A stretch of 52,349 nt of DNA from Gemmatimonadales bacterium (GCA_030697825.1 JAUYOW010000067.1:1-52349); one strand, 5' to 3'. Counted from the first letter of the stretch, positions 25,001 to 33,132 are shown. A program made the numbers and translations. Notes: generated by a model from the letters alone, not told the origin.

Positions 25001-25511
25001 GCACCGTGGCCGTGGTGTCGATCACGGCGAGGAAGTTCACGGTGCCGCGCTGGACCCTGAGCGCCCCGCGGCCGGGCGATGTCTCACCGGTGAATTGGTA
25101 GGTGGTCTCGACCAGACTGTCGTCGGGCACGGCACGGATCGCGGCGCGCGCCGCCAGGATGGCGGAGGTCACGCGCGGCGTGAAGTTGTTCGAGTCCACG
25201 GGGAAGCCGGGCGCCACGCGGTTGGCCCAGCGGAGCCAGAGTCCCGACAGCGTGTCGCGTTGGAGCTCGAGGAGGGCGTCCGTCAGCTTGTGGACCCCGC
25301 TGATCCAAACGGTGTCGCGCGGGCCCGCCGCGGGGTCGAGCCCGACGGCGAGAAGGTGCGCGGCGCTGGCGAAATCGGCGCGGTCGTAGGCGGCGTGGCC
25401 GGCCCGAAGGGAATCACGCGCGCGCTGGGCGCGCAGGTTCCTCGCTTGAGTGAGGAGGAGAAGACCGAGAATGAGGACTGCGGGCAGCGCGCGCGCGTGC
25501 CTCAGCCTCAC
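22050..25511 (-). CDS. Large exported protein with RCC1 propeller, second beta-propeller and Big_2-type Ig domain
   Basis: A 1153-aa protein. GTG at 25511 overlaps the kinase stop (GTGA) and opens a hydrophobic signal (ALPAVLILGLLLLTQ). Residues 30-150 are helical. Residues 150-235 include a PEGA-like segment. At 240-580 there are seven RCC1-type repeats, each with a CWGxNxxGxLG core and a paired HxCG cysteine. At 600-865 come seven repeats of the form VWGASATDVFAVG then GTVLRFDG..W, a second predicted propeller. Residues 875-1060 are beta-rich with the pattern of a lectin-like jelly roll, and 1060-1143 are a bacterial Ig-like (Big_2) domain (WTSSDTAVAQVTAAGLV). Likely located outside the cytoplasm; function unknown, with binding of protein or glycan plausible. 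Its coupling to a receptor-like kinase suggests a sensing role (inference). Confidence 0.85.
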   Translation of the reverse strand: MRLRHARALPAVLILGLLLLTQARNLRAQRARDSLRAGHAAYDRADFASAAHLLAVGLDPAAGPRDTVWISGVHKLTDALLELQRDTLSGLWLRWANRVAPGFPVDSNNFTPRVTSAILAARAAIRAVPDDSLVETTYQFTGETSPGRGALRVQRGTVNFLAVIDTTATVLPDERMTLAAGIHTVRVNADGYRSVRFAREVLPGVTTIVRVRLSPPGPAVTATTPVAPAGTVGGPSLSAGGATTCSASPSGATFCWGSNAAGLLGAGITDIIGTPALVAGQLFVTVSIGPSHACGLTRTGTAFCWGTNASGQLGNGQTAGSASPVQVSGPQAFQAIAVGASHSCGLTPAGAVSCWGAHGAGQLGNRAATGRNVPFAAALPAGVTFRSIVAGGSHTCALTAAGAAWCWGSNTAGELGTGTTANAGAPAAVIGGVVFKALTAGASHTCGLTREGAAHCWGSNASGQLGAGATPSSPRPVAVTDGLVFQSLQAGESHTCGITTSGATYCWGANRSAQLGNGQTADSQRPVLVVGGLTFAALAAATAHTCGATAEGVVYCWGDNASSQLGAAAGRTSVAAVPVLTRPAAQVAGRTAAPVSAWTAQRIPSPVRLERVWAAPSGDLFAVGERGTILRSTDGTTWTPMSSGSSLPLWSVWGASATDVFAAGESGTVLRFDGRAWTPVRTGDAGEAIYELWGTEATCVYGVGRRGLVVKFDGSRWRPIPSGTTQDLWSVWGASCNDVFAVGTGGTILRIDGTAARAMPSGTTQLLEAVWGTSATNVLAVGDGGTVVRLSGGAWGAMPGVTTQSLLGVAGTSATDAYAVGAGGAVLRFNGSSWSPMTSGSTQTLWSVAARADGSVYASGDAGTILRGTREVASVTIAALREDFEDGNYSGGPAWTTDSAGAGVRLEVAGGEAHVARSGSRGVVGTAGISLPLPARVTPTTAIQFDVKVGASGVPDGCGLNCAAFPATVRVRVRNNNQTESEVWYAFNDDGGRSQNLGNVVIVARSDAPANQWLRNQRFVIREALPRADSIIQVSLGGVGTDFDGWYDNVLLPAPILAGVTVAPHTITIDQAGATRQLVATARDSGGAPMTLPQPATWTSSDTAVAQVTAAGLVMGLAGGTATIRATVGQMSGTATVTVRLPARPGRRPVRRP

Positions 25512-27496
25512 GGGGTGCTCCGTGGACGGATGGCGAAGGTGACGGCCCGCTCCTGCCCGGCGCGCACCGTGATCGAGCGGGAGGCCGGCTCGGCGGTGAA
25601 GCCGTCGCGCAGCACGGTGATGACATGCCGTCCCGCCGGGAGCGAGTCCGCCCATGACGTCCCCTGGCGCCGCGGCGTGCCGTCCACGAGGATACTGGCC
25701 CAGCCGCCCGCCACCGTCACGCGCACGAAGCCCATGCCTGCGCCCGCCGCCGGGCTCGCCGCCGGCGTGTCGCGCGTCGCGGGAGCTGTTCGAGCGGTCG
25801 TGTCACGTGCCGGGCGTCGAGCGGTCGCAGCAGCGGCGGTGACCCGTGCGATCGAGTCACGGCTCGCCCGCGAGACCACGCGGGCCAGCGAGTCGCGCGT
25901 GTTGTTGGCCCTCCTCACCGAGTCAGAGCGCGCCGAGGCAGCCAGGCGGTTCGCCCTCGTGACCGAGTCGAGGCGCGCCTTGTCCAGCCGACGGCGCTCG
26001 GCCGCGGCGCTGGTCGCTGCGGCTGTAGGCGGGGCCGGAAGACGCCGGGCCGCGAACCGCACCCGGTTCGTGTCGCCCGCCGCCACGGTCAACGAGTCAA
26101 CCATGGGCTCGAAACCCGTTGCCGCGAGCCGCACGACGTGCGGCCCCGGCAGCATCAGGAAGCTCGTGCCCGTCGTGTCGCGGTCGTCGATGGCTACGGA
26201 GCCCCCGGTGGGCAGGCCATCGATGACCAGCTGTCCCGTTGTGGGCGCGGCCGGCACGGGCGGCGAAGCCACCGCGAGGGTGTCTCGGGGCGGAGTGGGA
26301 ACGACCGTCGACGGGCTGCCATCCTGGCCACCCGTGATGAGCTTCGTAGCGAACCAAACGCTCCCCGCCACCAGTCCGCCCACCGCGACGACGCCCACCG
26401 CGATCCCGCCGAGTTTCTTCAGCGTCGACGGCTTGGCGTGGCCACCCGTCACCAGCGTGTTGAGCCGCTCCTTCATCGACTGACGTCGACGCATGATCAG
26501 CGTCGCCTCGTCGCCGCTCGGCGCGCCCTTCATCGCGTTGATGAACGCAGTCACGGTCGGGAACCGCTCGTCGGCCTTCTTGGAGACGGCGCGATTCACC
26601 GCTTCGATCACGTGCTTCGGCAGCGACGGCAGCAGGGCCTCCAACGGCGGCGGCGGCTCCATGCAATGCTTGTGCAGGAGGTCGATGGCCGACTCCGCCT
26701 CGAACGGGAGGTGCCCGCTCAGCATCTGGTAGGCCATGATGCCGAGCGAGTACTGGTCCGCGGCGCCCGTAAGAGTTGCGCTGCCGCGGCACTGCTCCGG
26801 CGACATGTAATAAGGGGTCCCGAGGATCGCGCCCGACCCAGTGAGAGCGCCGCTATGGAGCTCTTTCGCGATCCCGAAGTCCGTGACGATCACCCGGCCG
26901 CGGGCGTCGAGCATCACGTTGCCGGGTTTCACGTCGCGGTGGATCACGCTGCGCTGGTGCGCGTAGTCGAGGGCTTCCGCGACCTGCTCGAGGATGCCGA
27001 CCGTCTCGGTGACCGTCAGCAGGCCCTTGGTCTCGAGGATGTCCGCGAGGGAGCGCCCCTCGAGGAACTTCATGGCGTACCAGAACAGCCGGCCGCCCGG
27101 GGTGATGCGGTAAATGGGGATGATGTTCGGGTGATCGAGCGCGGCGGCGGTCTTCGCCTCGCGCTTGAACCGCTCGATGGCGCCCTTTCCGAACGTCAAC
27201 TCTGGTGGCAGCACCTTGATGGCGACATCGCGCGCAAGGTGCACTTCGTGCGCCTTGTAGACTACCGCCATCCCCCCGCGGCCCAGCTCATCCGCGATCT
27301 CGTACTCGCCCTTGGTCTCCTCCAGAAGGAGGACTTTGAGCTGGATGGCTCCCGAGTCGCTGAGACGGTCGCCGGGCCCGCTCGCGCCGGGATCCGTGAC
27401 CGCCGCCCCACAGGTCGAGCAGAATAGGCTCGTCTCGGGCACGGGCGTGCTGCACTTCGGACACTTCAGATCAGTCGGCATACGGGGGTCGTTCAT
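25508..27496 (-). CDS. Membrane Ser/Thr protein kinase with zinc ribbon and two PEGA domains
   Basis: A 662-aa PknB-type kinase. Residues 9-30 hold a zinc-ribbon CPKC...CSTC. The kinase domain spans about 65-315: GRGGMAVVYKA (P-loop), DVAIKVLPPEL (Lys), VIHRDVKPGNVMLD (catalytic loop), VTDFGIAKE (DFG) and GTPYYMSPEQ, so it should be active. One membrane helix lies at about 365-387. The external part holds a PEGA domain (418-487), an Arg/Ala/Ser-rich, probably coiled stretch, and a second PEGA domain (587-659). Start ATG 27496 was preferred over ATG 27481 because it keeps a residue margin before the zinc ribbon. It is co-transcribed with the propeller protein and divergent from the FAD reductase. 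Confidence 0.92.
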   Translation of the reverse strand: MNDPRMPTDLKCPKCSTPVPETSLFCSTCGAAVTDPGASGPGDRLSDSGAIQLKVLLLEETKGEYEIADELGRGGMAVVYKAHEVHLARDVAIKVLPPELTFGKGAIERFKREAKTAAALDHPNIIPIYRITPGGRLFWYAMKFLEGRSLADILETKGLLTVTETVGILEQVAEALDYAHQRSVIHRDVKPGNVMLDARGRVIVTDFGIAKELHSGALTGSGAILGTPYYMSPEQCRGSATLTGAADQYSLGIMAYQMLSGHLPFEAESAIDLLHKHCMEPPPPLEALLPSLPKHVIEAVNRAVSKKADERFPTVTAFINAMKGAPSGDEATLIMRRRQSMKERLNTLVTGGHAKPSTLKKLGGIAVGVVAVGGLVAGSVWFATKLITGGQDGSPSTVVPTPPRDTLAVASPPVPAAPTTGQLVIDGLPTGGSVAIDDRDTTGTSFLMLPGPHVVRLAATGFEPMVDSLTVAAGDTNRVRFAARRLPAPPTAAATSAAAERRRLDKARLDSVTRANRLAASARSDSVRRANNTRDSLARVVSRASRDSIARVTAAAATARRPARDTTARTAPATRDTPAASPAAGAGMGFVRVTVAGGWASILVDGTPRRQGTSWADSLPAGRHVITVLRDGFTAEPASRSITVRAGQERAVTFAIRPRSTP

Positions 27497-27544
27497 TCTA
27501 CAGCCCGCTGGGGGGTCAGGGAAGGGCGCCGTCACAGTGCGATA

Positions 27545-27562
27545 CGGTGACACGGGTCACCG
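27545..27562. promoter_or_regulatory. Inverted repeat, possible operator between kinase and reductase genes
   Basis: CGGTGAC and GTCACCG flank 4 nt (ACGG) in the divergent intergenic region, about 50 bp from the kinase start. It has the size and symmetry of a dimeric-repressor site. Confidence 0.4.
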
Positions 27563-27593
27563 GAATTGGGGGCGCGAGGGTCCACAGCCCGTC

Positions 27594-27622
27594 TTGGCTA
27601 TCCGTGGGCTCCATCGTAGCTT
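27594..27622 (+). promoter_or_regulatory. Predicted promoter of the FAD reductase gene
   Basis: TTGGCT (27594-27599), a 17-bp spacer, TAGCTT (27617-27622), followed by a leader of about 23 nt to the ATG at 27653. Confidence 0.6.
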
Positions 27623-27652
27623 GGAGCACCTTTTCCGGGCGGTTCAGCGGTC

Positions 27653-28855
27653 ATGGCGGAAACGCAGTACGTGATCGTGGGGGGTGGCCTCGCAGCCGCG
27701 AGCGCCATCGAAGGCATCCGCGAGCTCGACAAGGAGGGGCCGATCACGCTCCTCACGTCCGAGCGCGAGCTGCCCTATCACCGGCCCCCGCTCTCCAAGA
27801 CCTTCCTCGCCGGGAAGGACCAGGTGGAGAAAGTCCGCGTCCACGAGGCGGCCTGGTACCCGAAGAACAAGGTGACCGTGCGGATGGGCCAGACGGCCAA
27901 GTCCGTCCACCTCGGCAAGCAGGGCGTGACGCTCGAAACGGGCGACCGCGTCCCCTACGACCGGCTATTGGTCGCGACCGGCTGCCGGGCCCGCAAGCTC
28001 AACGCGCCCGGCGCGGACACGCCGGGGCTGCTGTACCTGCGCACGTTGCAGGACTGCTACGCTCTGCGTAACGCCATCAAGCCGGGCACCAAGGTCGTGG
28101 CGGTCGGCGGCTCGTTCATCGGCATGGAGGTCGCGGCCACCGCGCGCCATCTCGGCGCCGAGGTCACGGTCCTGGAGATCGGGCCGACCGTCTACCCGCG
28201 CTTCTCAGACCCCACGCTGTCCGCGTTCTTCCAGAAACTCCTCGAGAGCCAGGGGATCACGGTCCGCACCCAAACCCGCGTCTCCCGGTTCCGGGCGCAG
28301 GACGGCAAGCTGGCCGCGGTGGTCGCCGACGACGGCGAGCAGATCCCGGCCGACGTCGCGGTCGTCGGCGTGGGAGCCGAGCCCAACACCGACTGGCTCG
28401 CGACCTCCGGCTTCTCCATCGAACGGGGCGCGGTGATCGTGAACGTGCGGCTCGAGACGGCGGGCAAGAACGTATGGGCCGCCGGCGACATCACGCGGTT
28501 CCCCGACCCGGTGACGAAGCAGCCGCGACGGCTCGAGCACTGGGACAACGCGTTCGCCCAGGGGAAGCAGGCGGGGCGGAACATGGCAGGCGCGGCCGAG
28601 CCGTACACGCACCAGTCGGCGTTCTTCTCCGACCTGCTCGACATCACCATCAACGTGCTGGGCGAGACGGACCACCCGGACAGTGTGCAGATCCGCGGCT
28701 CGACCGACGTCAACGCTCCGAGCCTGACGGCACTCTATGTGCGCGGGTTCCGGCTGACGGGTGCCGTGATGGTGAATCTGAATTCGGAGGACAGGGCGGC
28801 CGATTTCGAGAAGCTGCAGAAGCACATCACCGCCGGAACGGTGCCGGAGAGTTAG
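27653..28855 (+). CDS. FAD-dependent NAD(P)H:ferredoxin-type oxidoreductase
   Basis: A 400-aa flavoprotein of the pyridine-nucleotide disulfide oxidoreductase superfamily, closest in pattern to rubredoxin/ferredoxin reductases of oxygenase systems and to AIF. The N-terminal FAD loop is VIVGGGLAAASAIEGI. PYHRPPLSKTFLAG is a family-specific FAD contact. The NAD loop is VVAVGGSFIGMEVAATARHL at about residue 150. The second FAD motif is NVWAAGDITRFPD (about 275), and a Reductase_C-like tail follows. No redox-active CxxC disulfide is present. The electron acceptor is unknown, as no ferredoxin or oxygenase gene adjoins. It is a monocistronic unit, convergent with the anti-sigma gene 20 bp away. Confidence 0.88.
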   Translation: MAETQYVIVGGGLAAASAIEGIRELDKEGPITLLTSERELPYHRPPLSKTFLAGKDQVEKVRVHEAAWYPKNKVTVRMGQTAKSVHLGKQGVTLETGDRVPYDRLLVATGCRARKLNAPGADTPGLLYLRTLQDCYALRNAIKPGTKVVAVGGSFIGMEVAATARHLGAEVTVLEIGPTVYPRFSDPTLSAFFQKLLESQGITVRTQTRVSRFRAQDGKLAAVVADDGEQIPADVAVVGVGAEPNTDWLATSGFSIERGAVIVNVRLETAGKNVWAAGDITRFPDPVTKQPRRLEHWDNAFAQGKQAGRNMAGAAEPYTHQSAFFSDLLDITINVLGETDHPDSVQIRGSTDVNAPSLTALYVRGFRLTGAVMVNLNSEDRAADFEKLQKHITAGTVPES

Positions 28856-28875
28856 CGGGAAGGCAGCGTTTCCTG

Positions 28876-30282
28876 TCACCTCACGCGATTGACCAATAGT
28901 CTGAGCTCATCCACGTCCATCGTCCCCGCCAGACTCAGCCAGAAGAACTTCCGATCCAGCCACCTGATCCTCGTGAGTCCGGCAGGCGTCGTAGTGACGA
29001 GTGTATCGCCGGGCGCCATGGCGAGCGCCTCCACTGCCGCGCCGCGCGTCTCCGTGCTCGTATCGGCCGGGGCGGGGATCCGCTGCTGGTCGAGCGTGAG
29101 CGGTCGGCCACGGTCGTCGAAGTAGAAGACGCGGACCACGTCGCGCTCCTGGTCCGCTCCGGCGACGAGCCGGCCCGGCCCCACTTCCACGTGGTCCCAC
29201 GGGCGTCCATCGATGAGGCGGATGGCGCCGGAAAGCCGCCGGGCGGCCTGATCGAGGCTGACGCGCCTGAATGTCGTGATCGCCACCTCGGAACGCCCGG
29301 CTTCGGCCGGGCGCAGCGCGCGGGTCGGTGATCGCGCTGCGGCTTCCGCGCCGGGGGACGGCGAGGGGCTGACGTATCGTGCCAGGGGCGCTCCTGCGGA
29401 GGGAGCGGCAGGAGCGGCCGGCGCCTGCCGCCTGGCCGCGGGCGGAGTTGCCGGGCCCGTACCCGCGCCCGCGGCGCCGGACAGGTCGCTGCGTTCCCGC
29501 GTGGCGAGATCGCCGCTGTTACTCCGGCCGCCGATGGCCCCAGCGGCGCCGGCGGCGCCGGCGGGGCCGGGGCGGTCGAGCGGCATCGCGTCGAGGGCTG
29601 CTTCAGCGGCGCGGTTTGGCGGCAGGGGCTTGTTCCCGCGCGCGGTAGGCGGCTTGACGGCGCCCCGCAAGCGCTCGACGCCGCTCGCGACCGAGCCGGT
29701 AGCCGCCGGCTCGCGCGAGGCCGTCGCGGGCGACGCGCCATCGCTCACCGCGACCTGGGCGGTGCCGGCCGGCGCGCCGCCGGCGTGCTTCAGCTCGTTC
29801 AACATCCAGGTGACGCCCATCGCGAGGACGACCGTCGCCGCCCACGCGAGTTGCGACCAGTCCACCTGCCGCCGCGGCGCAGCCGGTTTGAGGGGCTCGT
29901 CGGCGACCCGCGTCACCCGCTCGACGTCGCGCGGGAAGATCGGCCGGATCGCCGGGCTCTTCTGGGTGCTCCCATCAATGTCCAGCGCCACTTCCTTTGC
30001 CGTCTTGGAGACCCTTCGCTCCGAGGCGGACGGCGTGGCCGGCGGCAGCCCGGCCGACACCCCGGCGAGCGGCACCGCAGCTTCGGGCCGGTCGGCGGGC
30101 CGTTCCGGCGGCACCAGCACGTCCAGCAGGCTGGCGGACTCCGCGAGGAACTGCTTCGCCTCCTCCAACCGGTTCCCGCAGAGAGGGCAGGAGGCCAGGT
30201 GGGCCTCGACCTCCCGGGCGTCGGCGGGCGCGAGCTCGCCGTCCAGGAGCGCGTTCAGCTGTCCGTCGTCAACGTGCGGCAT
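28876..30282 (-). CDS. Zinc-binding anti-sigma factor, membrane-anchored
   Basis: A 468-aa protein whose first 45 residues form the anti-sigma zinc domain: LLDGELAPADAREVEAHLASCPLCG contains the H-x3-C-x2-C motif. A single membrane helix (WAATVVLAMGVTWMLN) at about residues 150-166 puts a long, low-complexity Ala/Pro/Gly region and a C-terminal folded domain outside the cytoplasm. The C-terminal region (AITTFRRVSLDQAARRLSG, DQERDVVRVFYFDDRG) could be the sensor part. The gene overlaps the ECF sigma gene by 14 nt, the usual partner arrangement. Expected role: hold the sigma factor inactive until an envelope signal arrives. Confidence 0.88.
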   Translation of the reverse strand: MPHVDDGQLNALLDGELAPADAREVEAHLASCPLCGNRLEEAKQFLAESASLLDVLVPPERPADRPEAAVPLAGVSAGLPPATPSASERRVSKTAKEVALDIDGSTQKSPAIRPIFPRDVERVTRVADEPLKPAAPRRQVDWSQLAWAATVVLAMGVTWMLNELKHAGGAPAGTAQVAVSDGASPATASREPAATGSVASGVERLRGAVKPPTARGNKPLPPNRAAEAALDAMPLDRPGPAGAAGAAGAIGGRSNSGDLATRERSDLSGAAGAGTGPATPPAARRQAPAAPAAPSAGAPLARYVSPSPSPGAEAAARSPTRALRPAEAGRSEVAITTFRRVSLDQAARRLSGAIRLIDGRPWDHVEVGPGRLVAGADQERDVVRVFYFDDRGRPLTLDQQRIPAPADTSTETRGAAVEALAMAPGDTLVTTTPAGLTRIRWLDRKFFWLSLAGTMDVDELRLLVNRVR

Positions 30283-30742
30283 CCTTCATCCTTCCCTTCG
30301 CGCGGTACGCCTCCACCAACCGGCGGCGCGCGCGCGCCAGCGTCGTGCCGATCGCGCCCTTGCTGAGGCCGAGGGCCGACGCGATCTCATCGTAGTTGAA
30401 ACCTTCCGCCTTGAGCAAGAGGGCCTCGCGGTCGTTCTCCGATAGCTGGGCCAGCGCGGCCCGCACCGCCTCGATCTTCTCGCCCCGCTCGATGTCATGG
30501 TCCGCGGCCGGGGCCGAGGCGCCATCCTGTTCGCCCTTCAGCAGCTCGAGCTTCCGCTCCTGGCGTATCGCGCGGCGGCCGTCGTCGCGCACCAGGTTCA
30601 AAGCCACCGCGAAGAGCCACGGCTTCGGGTTCTGGGGCGGCGACTCCATCGCCCGCACGAACACTTCCTGCGCCAGGTCTTCCGCCTGGTCACGGTCGCC
30701 CGTCCGGCGATACAGCAGCCGGACGAGCGAACCGTGATACAT
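30269..30742 (-). CDS. ECF-type RNA polymerase sigma factor
   Basis: A 157-aa sigma70-family regulator. Region 2 is visible as GDRDQAEDLAQEVFVRAMES and PKPWLFAVALNLVRD. Region 4 is LSENDREALLLKAEGFNYDE plus IASALGLSKGAIGTTLARAR (helix-turn-helix). The only standard start, ATG 30742, begins the protein at MYHGSLVRLLY, a few residues into the first helix of region 2. The in-frame codons before it (DIGELYK) read like the missing part, but only nine sense codons separate that ATG from the stop of the VIT gene. Translation may use a non-standard start, or the protein may be slightly short. It partners with the anti-sigma factor overlapping its 3' end. Confidence 0.9.
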   Translation of the reverse strand: MYHGSLVRLLYRRTGDRDQAEDLAQEVFVRAMESPPQNPKPWLFAVALNLVRDDGRRAIRQERKLELLKGEQDGASAPAADHDIERGEKIEAVRAALAQLSENDREALLLKAEGFNYDEIASALGLSKGAIGTTLARARRRLVEAYRAKGRMKDAAR

Positions 30743-30769
30743 CTTGTACAGCTCGCCTATGTCGCTCGT

Positions 30770-33016
30770 TTACGCCCCCCGGAACGCCCTCACCACGGCG
30801 TCCAGTTGGCCGGGCCGCCAAGTCGTGGCTCCGGTCGCGGTCAGCTTCACGCTGGCGCGACGGCCGGCGATCAGGACCTCGTCACCGATGCTCAGGAACG
30901 GGGCGATCTGCGGCAACGCGCGCACCAGCTGGAAGTATGCCTCGCTGAACGGGGCCACTTCCACCACCCTCAAGCTGTCCTGGTGCGTCGCGTCCGTCCA
31001 GACGTTGCCGATCCGCACGAACAGCTTGCCACCCACGCGCCGCACGTTCCCTCGTGCGCCGGCGGGGCCTGCCAGCTCGTCCATTCGCGCCTCGGCGGCC
31101 TGGTCAGCGGCGGCCAGGGAGCCGGCGCCCATCATCGACGAGCTCGCCCGCGCCCGGCGGAACGCCTCGCCGCCGGTCTGCGACCGGGCCTGGCCGGCGC
31201 CGCCCTGGAGGGACGGGGCCGAGGGCGCCTGGTTGGGCATCACCGGCCGCGTCGAGATATCGCGGATGGAGGTGACCGGTTCCTGCACCAGGTACGAGGT
31301 GTACTCGGTGAGGATGCCGTACCTGAGGCCGAGGTCGCGCACTTCCTGGACCAGCGCAGGGGTGGAGCCCTCGATCCGGATCTGGCGCGTCACCTCGCCG
31401 ATCCGCCGCGACGCCCAGAGTCGCGGGATGAACGCGTTGTCGGCCTCGCTCGCCGGGAAGGCGGCGTCGGTGGTGAAGCGTTCGGTGCGGCCGTTGCGCT
31501 GGCCGATCACCGTTATCTGGCCGTTGGCCTGGCCACGGTAACGTCCGAAGATCACCAGCTCCTCGCCGAAGAAGACGTCGGGGAGGCGCGAGGGGTAAGT
31601 CTGCGTCAGCTCGACCGGCGCGCCGTCGATGCGCAGGTTGGTGAGCGCCGGACGCGAGATCTTGTTCATGAGCCCGCCCATCGCCACTTCGACGTTGGCG
31701 TCGGGGGCCACGTACTCGGCGGTGCCGCGTCCCTCGTTCGCCAGGCGGTCAAGCAGGTACGTGTTGACGTCGCTGCCTACGCCCACCGTGAAGATGCGTG
31801 CCCGGCCGATGCGGCCGCCCGCCGCCTGCGCGATGCGCTCCGGCGCCTGCTCGCCTACCGACGGGATGCCGTCGGTGATGAAGACGACGATCGGCAGCCG
31901 TTCCTCGGCAACGGTCGCGCCAAGGGCGGATTCGAGCGCGCCGGCGATGTTGGTGCCGCCGTCCGCGGCCAGCTGGTCCACGAAGGACCGCGCCGCCGCT
32001 ACGTTGTCCGGCGTCGCGGGGGTGAAGCCGTCGCGGAAGTTGGTGACGCGGTTCGAGAAGCTGATCACCCGGAACCGGTCCGCCGGGCGAAGCGTGCCCA
32101 GGGCCTGTCGGAGCGCGGCTCGGGCCTGCTCGATCTTGTCACCGGACATGGAGCCCGAGACGTCCACGACCAGCGTGAGGTCGCGCGGCAGGACCGCGCC
32201 GTCGTCGCTCTGCGCGGGAGAGACGAGCAGCATGAAGAAGCCGTCCTCTCCGCCCGGGGCGTGCGCGACCAGACTCGTGCCGACGAGCCCGCGACGGATC
32301 GGGATGAAGAGCTCGAGGTCGCCGGTGGCGTTGGAGTCGAGGGTGACGAGCAGGTCGTCGCCCGAACGGCGCGACGTGATCCCGTGCGTAGGCGAATACG
32401 GGGTGCCGTACGTGTCGGCGTTGGGCAGCGTGACACGGAAGCGGAAGTTGTCCCTGAGGCCGGCGGGCTCGTTCAGCAGCCCGCGTCCCGAGCCGGCGTC
32501 CCGGCTGCCCACGGCGTAGCGCATCCGGAGCGCGTCGCCGCTGCGCTGGAGGAGTTGGGTGTAGCGGAGCACGACGCGGCGCGTCTCGCCCGGCTGGATC
32601 GGGAAGACGCGGGCGCGGATGAGCCCGTGCCCTTCGAGCGTGAGCAGCGCTGGGTCGCGCACCCGCCGGACGATCTCCTCGTACACGGCGCGCGCCTGCT
32701 CGGCGTTCATCATCTCGCCGCGGACCTCGTTCTCACCCATCCAGAGCGAGAAGTTCTGGAACACGGCCTCGCCAGGCATCGGGTACAGGTAGGTACCTTC
32801 GGCTATCCCGCCGCCGGTATTACGGAATTGCTCCTCGACCTCGATGCTCGCGACGCGGCCCACGATGCGCGCGCGAACGTTGGAGCTGATGCGCACGACG
32901 GAGCCCGAGACGATCCCCGGCCTGATCGGCCGCTCGATCTCGATCCAGCCCTGTGCGTTGAGGGCGCCGGCGGTACCTGCGGCCAGCGCGGTGGTGAGCA
33001 GCAGACGTCGGAACAT
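30770..33016 (-). CDS. VIT and von Willebrand A domain protein, exported
   Basis: A 748-aa protein. ATG 33016 follows a GAGAGG site and opens a signal peptide (MFRRLLLTTALAAGTAGALNAQ). The VIT (inter-alpha-trypsin inhibitor type) domain occupies about residues 25-160 (VEEQFRNTGGGIAEGTYLYP, FSLWMGENEVRGEMM). The vWA domain occupies about 270-450, with an intact metal-ion site: VVDVSGSMSGDK, and a later FITDGIPSVGE. A C-terminal region with GTEYTSYLVQEPVT-like sequence follows (EYTSYLVQEPVTS here). Such proteins are adhesive or scaffolding proteins in the periplasm or at the surface. It is the first gene of a minus-strand unit with the ECF sigma and anti-sigma genes, which suggests it is part of, or a sensor for, that response. 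Confidence 0.88.
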   Translation of the reverse strand: MFRRLLLTTALAAGTAGALNAQGWIEIERPIRPGIVSGSVVRISSNVRARIVGRVASIEVEEQFRNTGGGIAEGTYLYPMPGEAVFQNFSLWMGENEVRGEMMNAEQARAVYEEIVRRVRDPALLTLEGHGLIRARVFPIQPGETRRVVLRYTQLLQRSGDALRMRYAVGSRDAGSGRGLLNEPAGLRDNFRFRVTLPNADTYGTPYSPTHGITSRRSGDDLLVTLDSNATGDLELFIPIRRGLVGTSLVAHAPGGEDGFFMLLVSPAQSDDGAVLPRDLTLVVDVSGSMSGDKIEQARAALRQALGTLRPADRFRVISFSNRVTNFRDGFTPATPDNVAAARSFVDQLAADGGTNIAGALESALGATVAEERLPIVVFITDGIPSVGEQAPERIAQAAGGRIGRARIFTVGVGSDVNTYLLDRLANEGRGTAEYVAPDANVEVAMGGLMNKISRPALTNLRIDGAPVELTQTYPSRLPDVFFGEELVIFGRYRGQANGQITVIGQRNGRTERFTTDAAFPASEADNAFIPRLWASRRIGEVTRQIRIEGSTPALVQEVRDLGLRYGILTEYTSYLVQEPVTSIRDISTRPVMPNQAPSAPSLQGGAGQARSQTGGEAFRRARASSSMMGAGSLAAADQAAEARMDELAGPAGARGNVRRVGGKLFVRIGNVWTDATHQDSLRVVEVAPFSEAYFQLVRALPQIAPFLSIGDEVLIAGRRASVKLTATGATTWRPGQLDAVVRAFRGA

Positions 33017-33084
33017 GCAAGACCTCTCGGTTGGGGTTCTGAGAGGGGGACGTTCGGGGGGGAAGAACTTGCACAACGTGATGG

Positions 33085-33106
33085 GTGATGGGTGATCACC
33101 CATCAC
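33085..33106. repeat. 22-bp perfect palindrome of TGATGGG/CCCATCA repeats
   Basis: GTGATGGGTGATCACCCATCAC is fully self-complementary and lies in the 116-bp gap between the 33133 stop and the VIT gene start. Degenerate copies continue on both sides (GTGATGGG at 33079, ATCACTCATCGCTCATCACTC from 33103). It could be a protein-binding site or a mobile repeat; no T-tract follows on either strand. Confidence 0.9.
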
Positions 33107-33132
33107 TCATCGCTCATCACTCACAACATCAT

